A stretch of 14,850 bases of DNA from Pseudomonadota bacterium (lineage in GTDB: Bacteria > Pseudomonadota > Gammaproteobacteria > Burkholderiales > Burkholderiaceae_B), in the NCBI GenBank assembly GCA_023427085.1, contig JAEZBO010000008.1, positions 1 to 14,850 of the forward strand. Direction: 5' to 3'. The notes below the pieces were generated by a model. It saw nothing but the letters and a program-made list of their open reading frames with translations. It was not told where the DNA came from and did not search any database. The position numbers and the translations under genes were made by a program. Below are positions 1 to 5,755 of the stretch, one piece after another (position 1 is the stretch's first letter; each line of letters starts with the position of its first letter).

Positions 1-107
1 GCGAGCGCCCACGGCAGGCAGCGCAGACGCAGCGTCGCGGCCGGCGAGGTTGGCGTGGCGGGGCGGGCGGGCGCGGCTGACGCGGCGCGATGGGTGGAAA
101 TGGGCAT
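1..107 (-). CDS. 5' end of a probable TonB-dependent siderophore receptor (partial)
   Basis: An open frame starts with ATG at 107 and leaves the window at base 1, giving 35 codons (begins MPISTHRAASAAPARP). The visible part is Ala/Pro/Arg-rich and ends in RLRCLPWALA, which looks like the basic part and early hydrophobic core of a signal peptide. It lies directly after the fecR-like gene on the same strand. In FecI/FecR systems that position usually holds the outer-membrane receptor that senses the iron chelate. No receptor domain is visible, so the assignment rests on context. No clear ribosome binding site precedes this ATG. A good AAGGAGG sits at 175-169, but it leads straight into ATG-TAG, so the true start is uncertain. 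Confidence 0.45.
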   Translation of the reverse strand, partial: MPISTHRAASAAPARPATPTSPAATLRLRCLPWAL

Positions 108-213
108 GGATGCGGGTAGACAGTCTGGAAGGTGGGGCCGCAAGCGCCGTGGCGGCGCTCGGCTACATCCTCCTTATCGAACCAGACGGCAAAAAGCGGA
201 AAGTCCGCGCTGA

Positions 214-1227
214 TCAGCCGCGCGGCCCGACGCCGATCCACCATGACAGCGGCTGCGAAATACGCAAGGGCATGACCGACGCCAGCATCCGCAGGGTCCG
301 CACAGGGTCTTCGGCCGGATAGCTGCCGAACACCGGCAAGCCGGCGACCTCGGGCGCCAGCGCGATATGGCCGGCGTGGTAGGCGCGCAGCTCGTGCACG
401 ACCTCGGCCAGCGTGATCCCATCGGCGATCAGGATGCCGCGCCGCCACGCCTCGCGGGCCGGATCGGCCGGCGTGGCCGGCGCCAGCTGGTGCGCATCGA
501 AACGGGCCTGCTGTCCGGCCGTCAGCACGCCACCGTGGCGCGACTGCGCGGGGTCGACCCGCACGGCACCGTCGTACACGGTCAGCAGCGTGTGGCGCGG
601 CTCCTGCTTGACCGTGAATCGGGTCCCCAGCGCCTGCATGCGGCCCTGTCCGGTGTCGACGAAAAATGCGCGGGCCGGATCGCTGGCGGTCTCGATCAGC
701 ATCTCGCCGGCGCGCAGCCGCAGCAGCCGCTGCGTGGCGCTGTAGTCGGCATCGAAGGCGCCGAGCGCCCTGAGCCAGACCTGCGTGCCGTCGGGCAGCG
801 TGATGTGGCGGGTCTGGCCCAGTCCGGCGCGGTGGTCGGCCGACCAGTTGGCCGCCAGCGTCGGCAGCGGGGTGTGGCGCCAGCCGGTCCAGGCCAGGCT
901 GCCCAGGCCCAGTGCGCCGAGGCCGCCCAGCACCAGCTGCCGGCGGCGCCGGGTCGGGTCCTGGCGTGCCTGTCGCAATGCGCTGGCGGCCGCCTCGCGG
1001 TCGGGGCTGCCCTGCACCGGCTCGAAACGCCGGCCCACCCGTTCGACGAAACCCCAGGCCTGGCGGTGCTCGCCGGCCGCGTCCAGCCAGGCCTGCCAGC
1101 GCTGGCGGTCGCGCGCCGATGCCTCGCCCGAGCGCAGCAGCGCATACCACTGCGCGGCCTGTTCCATGGCCTGATGCGAAGGTGCCGCGATGTCGTGCCG
1201 CAGCGGCGGCGTGCCGGCGCCGATCAC
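214..1227 (-). CDS. FecR-family anti-sigma factor / iron-uptake transmembrane sensor
   Basis: A 337-aa protein that would relay the receptor's signal across the inner membrane to the partner ECF sigma factor. The N-terminus (about residues 22-65, EQAAQWYALLRSGEASARD...WQAWLDA) is the DUF4880-type cytoplasmic sigma-binding segment. A single hydrophobic stretch at about 97-114, after the basic run PTRRRR, is the likely membrane anchor. Residues about 135-225 form the periplasmic FecR domain (ITLPDGTQVWL, RLLRLRAGEMLIET, FFVDTGQGRMQALGTRF). Residues about 265-325 look like the C-terminal STN-like region. The start chosen is GTG at 1227, which overlaps the sigma gene stop as GTGA and implies translational coupling. 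The frame is open further upstream, but that would run inside the sigma gene; an ATG at 1168 would cut into the N-terminal domain. Family length is normal and no damage is visible. Confidence 0.88.
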   Translation of the reverse strand: MIGAGTPPLRHDIAAPSHQAMEQAAQWYALLRSGEASARDRQRWQAWLDAAGEHRQAWGFVERVGRRFEPVQGSPDREAAASALRQARQDPTRRRRQLVLGGLGALGLGSLAWTGWRHTPLPTLAANWSADHRAGLGQTRHITLPDGTQVWLRALGAFDADYSATQRLLRLRAGEMLIETASDPARAFFVDTGQGRMQALGTRFTVKQEPRHTLLTVYDGAVRVDPAQSRHGGVLTAGQQARFDAHQLAPATPADPAREAWRRGILIADGITLAEVVHELRAYHAGHIALAPEVAGLPVFGSYPAEDPVRTLRMLASVMPLRISQPLSWWIGVGPRG

Positions 1228-1805
1228 GCTTGCGGGACGGGCTTGGCCGGTGGCGCCGCCATCGCGCCGCTGTCGGCGTCGCGCTCGTGCACGACCCGGC
1301 TGGCCTCGAGCTGCATGCAGGCGAGCATGGCCAACGCGACGTGGTTGCGCACGGTGCGCGTGCTCACGCCCAACTGCGCGGCGACTTCCTTGTCGGTCAT
1401 CTCGCACGCCACCGCCAGCACGAAGGCATGGGCGGTGCGGGCCGGCAGGCCGCGCAGCATGGCGTCGATCTCGTGCAGGGCCTCGAGCACGATGGCCTGC
1501 TGTTCGGCCGACGGCGCGCAGGCTTCGGGTTGGGCGGCCAGCGCATCCAGCCAGGCCTGCTCGAGCGTGCGGCGGCGCCACAGATCGACGCACAGGCCGC
1601 CGGCCATGGTGCGCAGGTAGACGCGCGCCTGCGGCGCGCTGTCGAAATGCAGCGGCCGCGTCAGCAGCCGCACGAAGGCGTCATGGGCCAGGTCGGCGGC
1701 GTCGGCGGCGTTGCCCAGCCGGCGTTGCAGCCAGCTCAGCAGCCACGGGTGATGGTCGCCATAGAGATGCGCGACTTGCTGCGCTGCCGCCTGCGATCCG
1801 CTCAT
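1224..1805 (-). CDS. FecI-like ECF (group IV) sigma factor
   Basis: A 193-aa sigma-70 family protein, normal in size for the iron-starvation ECF group. Region 2 lies at about residues 10-80 (HLYGDHHPWLLSWLQRRLGNAADAADLAHDAFVRLLTRP, then ARVYLRTMAGGLCVDLWRRR, the core-binding and -10 recognition helices). Region 4 lies at about 105-165 (LEALHEIDAMLRGLPARTAHAFVLA, then the helix-turn-helix EMTDKEVAAQLGVSTRTVRNHV). It should direct RNA polymerase to the receptor gene downstream and be controlled by the overlapping FecR-like protein. ATG 1805 is preferred over the in-frame ATG at 1862 because it has an AGGA ribosome site 8 nt upstream and leaves the promoter and Fur-like box outside the coding region. 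The C-terminal tail (from about 175) is low-complexity. Confidence 0.9.
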   Translation of the reverse strand: MSGSQAAAQQVAHLYGDHHPWLLSWLQRRLGNAADAADLAHDAFVRLLTRPLHFDSAPQARVYLRTMAGGLCVDLWRRRTLEQAWLDALAAQPEACAPSAEQQAIVLEALHEIDAMLRGLPARTAHAFVLAVACEMTDKEVAAQLGVSTRTVRNHVALAMLACMQLEASRVVHERDADSGAMAAPPAKPVPQA

Positions 1806-1842
1806 GGGGGAAGTCCTGCCTCGGTCGTCGCATGAACAGGAA

Positions 1843-1857
1843 TGCGAACGGTTATCA
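1843..1857 (-). promoter_or_regulatory. Candidate Fur box in front of the sigma factor gene
   Basis: On the minus strand the 15-mer TGATAACCGTTCGCA matches the 7-1-7 Fur consensus (TGATAAT-N-ATTATCA) at 10 of 14 informative positions. A further TTGATT half-site lies just upstream, as in three-hexamer Fur sites. It sits just downstream of the predicted -10 element, where bound Fur would block transcription when iron is sufficient. Confidence 0.55.
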
Positions 1858-1870
1858 ATCAATGGCGGTG

Positions 1871-1900
1871 ATTATCGGACTTCGCGGCTTCGTTTGGCAA
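1871..1900 (-). promoter_or_regulatory. Sigma-70 type promoter for the sigma/anti-sigma unit
   Basis: Reading the minus strand, TTGCCA (1900-1895) is followed after an 18-bp spacer by GATAAT (1876-1871), a 5 of 6 match to the -10 consensus. Transcription would begin near 1864, placing the candidate Fur box just inside the transcript. Inferred from sequence only. Confidence 0.5.
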
Positions 1901-1954
1901 TGCCGTACGGCATGGGTGTGGTGCCTGCGGCACAGTCGCGCCGCGTTGCTGCGC

Positions 1955-1984
1955 TTGCCAGCGGCGCGGGCGGGCGGCTATCCT
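1955..1984 (+). promoter_or_regulatory. Sigma-70 type promoter for the riboswitch transcript
   Basis: TTGCCA at 1955-1960, an 18-bp spacer, then TATCCT at 1979-1984. The predicted start near 1991 falls about 14 nt ahead of the first aptamer helix, as expected for a leader that begins with a riboswitch. Confidence 0.5.
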
Positions 1985-2004
1985 TGCCACGTCGGAACAA
2001 TGCC

Positions 2005-2080
2005 GCGCAGAAGAGTCCGGTCACGATACCGGCGCCGACGGAGCAACCGCCCCGGAAACTCTCAGGCACCAGGACTGCGC
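2005..2080 (+). promoter_or_regulatory. Glycine riboswitch, aptamer 1 of a tandem pair
   Basis: The conserved glycine-aptamer core is readable: GCCGACGGAGCAACCGCC then GGAAACTCTCAGGCACC, followed by AGGAC. Helices can be drawn directly. GCGCAG (2005-2010) pairs perfectly with CTGCGC (2075-2080) as the closing stem. AGAGT (2012-2016) pairs with ACTCT (2058-2062). CCGGT (2017-2021) pairs with ACCGG (2028-2032) as the internal hairpin. In the known family two such domains in tandem bind glycine and usually switch on glycine catabolism genes. Confidence 0.9.
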
Positions 2081-2090
2081 AGGCCAGACG

Positions 2091-2181
2091 ATCTGGAGAG
2101 CGGCGCCGTGCGCGCCCACCGAAGGGGATGCCGCGACGCGCGTCGCGCGGCTCAAACTCTCAGGTACCGGGACAGATGGGG
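2091..2181 (+). promoter_or_regulatory. Glycine riboswitch, aptamer 2 of a tandem pair
   Basis: A second copy follows after a short linker. GAGAG (2096-2100) pairs with CTCTC (2157-2161), and the core reads CACCGAAGGGG, later CAAACTCTCAGGTACCGGG, then ACAGATGGGG. A strong GC hairpin of variable sequence occupies about 2130-2152. The stretch after GAAGGGG reads ATG rather than the CAA-like bases seen in aptamer 1 (GGAGCAA), a small departure from the common pattern. The 3' edge overlaps a competing hairpin at 2174-2210. Confidence 0.87.
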
Positions 2182-2228
2182 TGCGGTGGCCACAAGGCCC
2201 TCGCCCCTCTGCTATCCAAGGACCACAC
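2174..2228 (+). promoter_or_regulatory. Expression platform of the glycine riboswitch and ribosome binding site
   Basis: GGGG (2178-2181) can pair with CCCC (2204-2207), enclosing an inner GGCC-ACAA-GGCC hairpin (2188-2199); AGA (2174-2176) can extend the stem with TCT (2208-2210). This stem uses the last bases of aptamer 2, so it and the ligand-bound fold could exclude each other. No U-run follows, so control is more likely translational or Rho-dependent than by an intrinsic terminator. The ribosome site AAGGA is at 2218-2222, 6 nt before the ATG. Confidence 0.5.
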
Positions 2229-3470
2229 ATGTCCCGCATCGCCGTTCTCGGCGCCGGCATCACCGGCGTCACCACTGCCTATTTGCTCACGCAGGCCGGC
2301 CACGACGTCACCGTCGTCGACCGCAGGCTGTACGCCGCCATGGACACCTCGTTCGCCAACGGCGGGCAGTTGTCGGCCAGCAATGCCGAGGTCTGGAACC
2401 AGCCGGCCACGCTGCTCAAGGGCCTGCGCTGGATGTTCCAGCCGGACGCGCCGCTGCTGCTGAACCCGCGGCCCTCGTGGCACAAGTACAGCTGGCTGGC
2501 CGAATTCCTGTGGGCCATCCGCAAGTACCGCCAGAACACCGTGCTGACCACCCAGCTGGCCATCGAGGCGCGCCGCCATCTGTTCGAGATGGCCGAGCGC
2601 GAGGGCGTGTCCTTCGATCTCGAGCAGCGCGGCATCCTGCACTTCTATCACGACCGCGCCAGTTTCGAGGCGGCCGGCAAGAGCAATGCGCTGCTGCGGC
2701 AGGGCGGTCTCGACCGCGTTGCGGTCACGCCGGCCGAGATCGCCACGCTCGAGCCGACCCTGACCGGCCGCTATGTCGGCGGCTACTACACCCGCTCGGA
2801 CGCGACCGGCGACATCCACAAGTTCACGCGCGGACTGGCCGCCGCCTGCGAGCGCCACGGCGCGCGTTTCCTGTACGGCCGCGAGGTCGGCAGCCTGGAC
2901 TTTGCCCACGGCAAGGTCCAGGTCGGCACGCACGCCATCGATGCGGCCAGCGGCGTGGCCGCCGCCGTGCCGGACATGCTGGACGTCGACGCCATCGTGG
3001 TCTGCGGCGGCGTCGGCAGCCGCGGCCTCGCGGCGATGGCCGGCGAGCGCCTGAACGTCTATCCGGTCAAGGGCTATTCGATCACCGTGCACCTGGACGA
3101 CGAGGCCAGCGTGCAAGGCGCGCCGTGGACCAGCCTGCTCGACGAAAAGGCCAAGATCGTCACGTCGCGGCTGGGCCGCGATCGTTTCCGCGTGGCCGGC
3201 ACCGCCGAGTTCAACGGCGAGAACCGCGACATCCGCGCCGATCGCATCGACCCGCTGGTGCGCTGGACCCGCGCCAACTTCGCGATGAGCACCGCGCGGG
3301 TGGTGCCGTGGGCCGGCCTGCGGCCGATGATGCCGGACATGATGCCGCGCGTGAAGCGTGGCCGCCGCGCCGGGGTGTACTACAACACCGGCCACGGCCA
3401 CCTGGGCTGGACGCTGTCGGCGGCCACCGCGGTGCAGGTCACCGAGCTGATCCAGGCTGATCTGCACTAA
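2229..3470 (+). CDS. DadA-like FAD-dependent D-amino acid dehydrogenase, under glycine riboswitch control
   Basis: A 413-aa flavoprotein of the DAO/DadA family, which oxidises amino acids to 2-oxo acids (or glycine to glyoxylate) and passes electrons to the membrane quinone pool. The N-terminal Rossmann motif is GAGITG (residues 8-13) with the acidic end of strand 2 at VVDRR. The DadA-type blocks TSFANGGQLSASNAEVW (residues 39-55), YPVKGYSITV, AGLRPMMPD and the C-terminal NTGHGHLGWT are all present. E. coli DadA is about 432 aa; this one lacks the last C-terminal extension. ATG 2229 has AAGGA 6 nt upstream; the in-frame ATG at 2181 would lie inside the riboswitch. The glycine riboswitch suggests glycine, or an amino acid that yields glycine, as substrate or signal; the reaction itself is inferred. 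The GcvA-like regulator follows after 12 nt. Confidence 0.88.
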   Translation: MSRIAVLGAGITGVTTAYLLTQAGHDVTVVDRRLYAAMDTSFANGGQLSASNAEVWNQPATLLKGLRWMFQPDAPLLLNPRPSWHKYSWLAEFLWAIRKYRQNTVLTTQLAIEARRHLFEMAEREGVSFDLEQRGILHFYHDRASFEAAGKSNALLRQGGLDRVAVTPAEIATLEPTLTGRYVGGYYTRSDATGDIHKFTRGLAAACERHGARFLYGREVGSLDFAHGKVQVGTHAIDAASGVAAAVPDMLDVDAIVVCGGVGSRGLAAMAGERLNVYPVKGYSITVHLDDEASVQGAPWTSLLDEKAKIVTSRLGRDRFRVAGTAEFNGENRDIRADRIDPLVRWTRANFAMSTARVVPWAGLRPMMPDMMPRVKRGRRAGVYYNTGHGHLGWTLSAATAVQVTELIQADLH

Positions 3471-3482
3471 GATGGCCTCACC

Positions 3483-4469
3483 ATGCCCCGCCAGCTACCG
3501 CCGCTCAATCCGCTCCGCGCCTTCGAGGTCACCGCGCGCCACCTGAGTTTCACTCGGGCGGCCGAAGAGCTCTGCGTCACGCCGTCGGCGGTCAGCCACC
3601 AGATCAAGGTGCTCGAGGACAACCTGGGCCTGTCGCTGTTCGTGCGCGACACCAAGTCGCTGGTGCTGACCAGTGCCGGCAAGGCCTACCTGCCGGGCGT
3701 GCAGGAAGCCTTCCGGCAACTGGTGCAGGCGACCTACCGGGTGCATCGCGAGCGGCTGGTGCAGGCGCTCAAGGTCAACGTGCCGCCGACCTTCGCGGTC
3801 AAGTGGCTGATCCCGCGCATGCATCGCTTCATGGCCCGCCACCCGGACATCGACCTGCGGGTCTCGACCTCCAAGCACATGTCGGACTTCACCCGCGACG
3901 ACGTCGACGTCGAGGTGCGTTACGGCCGGGGCGATTATCACGGGCTGCATGCCGAGCCCTGCCTGCCGGTGTCGGTCTGCCCGGTCTGCAGCCCGGCGCT
4001 GCTGGCTGGCGAGCAACCGCTGGCGGTGGTCGACGACCTGCGCCATCACGTGCTGCTGCATGACGACAGCACCTACGACGACGTCAGCAATCCCGATTGG
4101 GCGACCTGGCTGGACAAGGCCGGTGCCAGCGGCATCGATACCGCGCGCGGGCCGTCGTTCTGGCCCAGCCACCTGGTGATCGATGCGGCCATCGACGGCC
4201 TGGGCGTGGCGTTGGCCAAGCGTATCTGGGTCGAGCGCGACGTCGCGGCGGGCCGGCTGGTCGAGCTGTTTCCCGAACACGCGCTGCCGGTCGAGTTCTC
4301 GTACTACGTGGTCTATTCGGCCGAGCGCGAAGCCGACCCGCGCATCCAGGCCTTCATGGCCTGGGTGCGCGAGGAATGTCAGGCCGTCTCGGGCGTCGTG
4401 GGGACGCCGGGCGTCGCCGCGTCGGGCGTACCCACGCCGAACGCGCCGGCCTCGCTCCACTGCTCGTAG
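3483..4469 (+). CDS. GcvA-like LysR-family transcriptional regulator
   Basis: A 328-aa LysR regulator. The N-terminal winged helix-turn-helix (residues about 6-65) contains LNPLRAFEVTARHLSFTRAAEEL and VTPSAVSHQIKVLEDNLGLSLFVR, the signature of the GcvA subgroup, which in enteric bacteria controls the glycine cleavage genes. A LysR substrate-binding domain (about 90-300) follows. It lies 12 nt after the DadA-like gene in the same direction, so it may be co-transcribed and sense the same metabolite; this fits the glycine riboswitch but is inferred. The family normally ends near FMAWVREE (about residue 300). The last 28 or so residues (Gly/Val/Pro/Thr-rich) are an extension that overlaps the convergent CoA-transferase gene. 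The ribosome site is weak. Confidence 0.9.
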   Translation: MPRQLPPLNPLRAFEVTARHLSFTRAAEELCVTPSAVSHQIKVLEDNLGLSLFVRDTKSLVLTSAGKAYLPGVQEAFRQLVQATYRVHRERLVQALKVNVPPTFAVKWLIPRMHRFMARHPDIDLRVSTSKHMSDFTRDDVDVEVRYGRGDYHGLHAEPCLPVSVCPVCSPALLAGEQPLAVVDDLRHHVLLHDDSTYDDVSNPDWATWLDKAGASGIDTARGPSFWPSHLVIDAAIDGLGVALAKRIWVERDVAAGRLVELFPEHALPVEFSYYVVYSAEREADPRIQAFMAWVREECQAVSGVVGTPGVAASGVPTPNAPASLHCS

Positions 4470-5626
4470 CGCTCGCTGTCTATCCCCAGCTCGCGGAAGA
4501 TCTCGGCGGTGTGCTGGCCCAATAGCGGCGCCGGATAACGCACCTGCTGCGGCGTATGGCTGAGCTTGACCGGAAAGCCCAGCACCTTGACCTTGCCTTC
4601 GATCGGATGGTCGACCTCCATGACCATGTCGCGCGCGCGCGCCTGCTCGGTGTTCAGCGCTTCGTCGTAGTCGAGGATGGGCGCGGCCGGCACGCCAGCC
4701 GCCAGCAGGCGCTCGACCCAGCGCTCGGCATCGTCGCCGGCCAGCGCCGCCTCGATCAGCGGGATCAGCTCGCCGCGGTGCTTCAGGCGCGCGACGTTGT
4801 CGACGAAGCGGGGATCCTCGAGCAGCTCGGGCCGGCCGATCACGCCGCACAGCGCCTGCCACAGCTTGTTGTTGGCCGCGCCGATGACCATGTAGCGGTC
4901 GGCCGCGCGCACCGCCTGGTAGGGCGCGCTCATGCGGTTGGCGCTGCCCAGCGGCGCCGGCACCTTGCCGGTGCCCCAGAACTCGGCGCTTTCCCAGACC
5001 GACAGGCCCAGCGCGGTCTCGTACAGCGAGGCGTCGATGTACTGGCCCAGGCCGGTCTGCTGGCGGCCGATCACCGCGCTGAGGATGGCGTAGGCGGCGA
5101 ACAGCGCCGCGCCCAGGTCGGCGAAGGGCACGCTGGATTTCATCGGCGCGCCGCCCGGTTCGCCCATCACGCTCATGGCGCCGCAGCTGGCCTGCGCGAT
5201 CAGGTCCAGCCCGGGCCGGCGCGACCACGGGCCGGTCTGGCCGAAACCCGAGATGCTGGCGTAGACCAGCCGCGGGTTGATCGCATGCAGCGTGTCGAAG
5301 TCGATCTTGAGCCGCGCGGCCACGCCGGGCCGGTTGTTCTCGACCAGGATGTCGGCCTGGCGCACCAGTTCGTAGAAGGCCTGGCGGCCCTGCTCGTGCT
5401 TGAGGTCGATGGTGACGCTGCGCTTGTTGCGATTGAGCGCCAGAAAGCCGCCGCTGTCGTCGCCCTTGAGGCGAAAGCCCATGGCGCGACGGGTCTGGTC
5501 GCCGGTGCCCGGCGCCTCGACCTTGATCACGTCGGCGCCCATGTCGCCCAGCAGCATGCAGCAGTAGGGGCCGGCCATAATCTGGCTGACGTCGAGCACG
5601 CGCAGCTTGGCTAGGGGAAGAGTCAT
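4379..5626 (-). CDS. Class III CoA-transferase, CaiB/BaiF (formyl-CoA transferase) family
   Basis: A 415-aa enzyme that would move CoA from an acyl-CoA donor to a free carboxylic acid. Family blocks in order: LRVLDVSQIMAGPYCCMLLGDMGADVIKVE (residues 8-37), LNRNKRSVTIDLK (64-76), SGFGQTGPWSRRPGLD (126-141), VPFADLGAALFAAYAI (166-181) with the likely catalytic Asp170 (matching Asp169 of oxalate formyl-CoA transferase), and the C-terminal LGFPVKLSHTP. The start ATG 5626 has AGGA 8 nt upstream. It lies 127 bp after the crotonase gene and is probably co-transcribed with it; such pairs activate and then process a carboxylic acid, as CaiB and CaiD do for carnitine. The acid is not evident. The last residues (after about 397) are a low-complexity tail encoded opposite the end of the LysR gene. 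Confidence 0.92.
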   Translation of the reverse strand: MTLPLAKLRVLDVSQIMAGPYCCMLLGDMGADVIKVEAPGTGDQTRRAMGFRLKGDDSGGFLALNRNKRSVTIDLKHEQGRQAFYELVRQADILVENNRPGVAARLKIDFDTLHAINPRLVYASISGFGQTGPWSRRPGLDLIAQASCGAMSVMGEPGGAPMKSSVPFADLGAALFAAYAILSAVIGRQQTGLGQYIDASLYETALGLSVWESAEFWGTGKVPAPLGSANRMSAPYQAVRAADRYMVIGAANNKLWQALCGVIGRPELLEDPRFVDNVARLKHRGELIPLIEAALAGDDAERWVERLLAAGVPAAPILDYDEALNTEQARARDMVMEVDHPIEGKVKVLGFPVKLSHTPQQVRYPAPLLGQHTAEIFRELGIDSERYEQWSEAGAFGVGTPDAATPGVPTTPETA

Positions 5627-5669
5627 GCTTGGAGTCCTGCGGAAAGAAGAAAAAGGGAACGGCGCCGCC

Positions 5670-5755
5670 GATGCCGTGGATGCCGCGGATGTCGCCGATC
5701 AGCAGCCGATCACCGGCCGATCAGCAGCCGATCACAGGTGGATCGCCGGTAGATC
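5670..5755. repeat. Helically phased GATC array (9-bp then 11-bp repeats)
   Basis: Between the crotonase and CoA-transferase genes, GATG occurs at 5670, 5679 and 5688 (9-bp steps). GATC then occurs at 5697, 5708, 5719, 5730, 5741 and 5752, exactly 11 bp apart. The best units read GCCGATCAGCA and GCCGATCACCG. GCCGATCAGCAGCCGATCAC (5694-5713) recurs perfectly at 5716-5735. The last unit contains the crotonase stop codon (TGA on the minus strand, 5756-5754). It may be a slippage-generated tandem repeat or a row of binding sites on one face of the helix. Confidence 0.85.

Noticed and set aside
1228..1593. Upstream extension of the FecR frame
   Set aside because: It lies fully inside the sigma factor gene in another frame, and the GTG at 1227 gives the normal family length.
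1190..3460. 756-codon plus-strand open frame over the sigma, riboswitch and dehydrogenase region
   Set aside because: Arg/Ala/Pro-rich shadow that crosses opposite-strand genes and a structured RNA leader; the dehydrogenase frame has clear family motifs instead.
2160..3467. 435-codon minus-strand frame opposite the DadA-like gene
   Set aside because: Antisense shadow without recognisable motifs or a ribosome site, extending into the riboswitch.
4556..5614. 352-codon plus-strand frame opposite the CoA-transferase
   Set aside because: Antisense shadow; the minus-strand frame carries the full set of class III CoA-transferase motifs, including the catalytic aspartate.
5694..5735. CRISPR-like repeat
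   Set aside because: Units are 11 or 22 bp with no unique spacers and no cas genes nearby; it is a tandem repeat.
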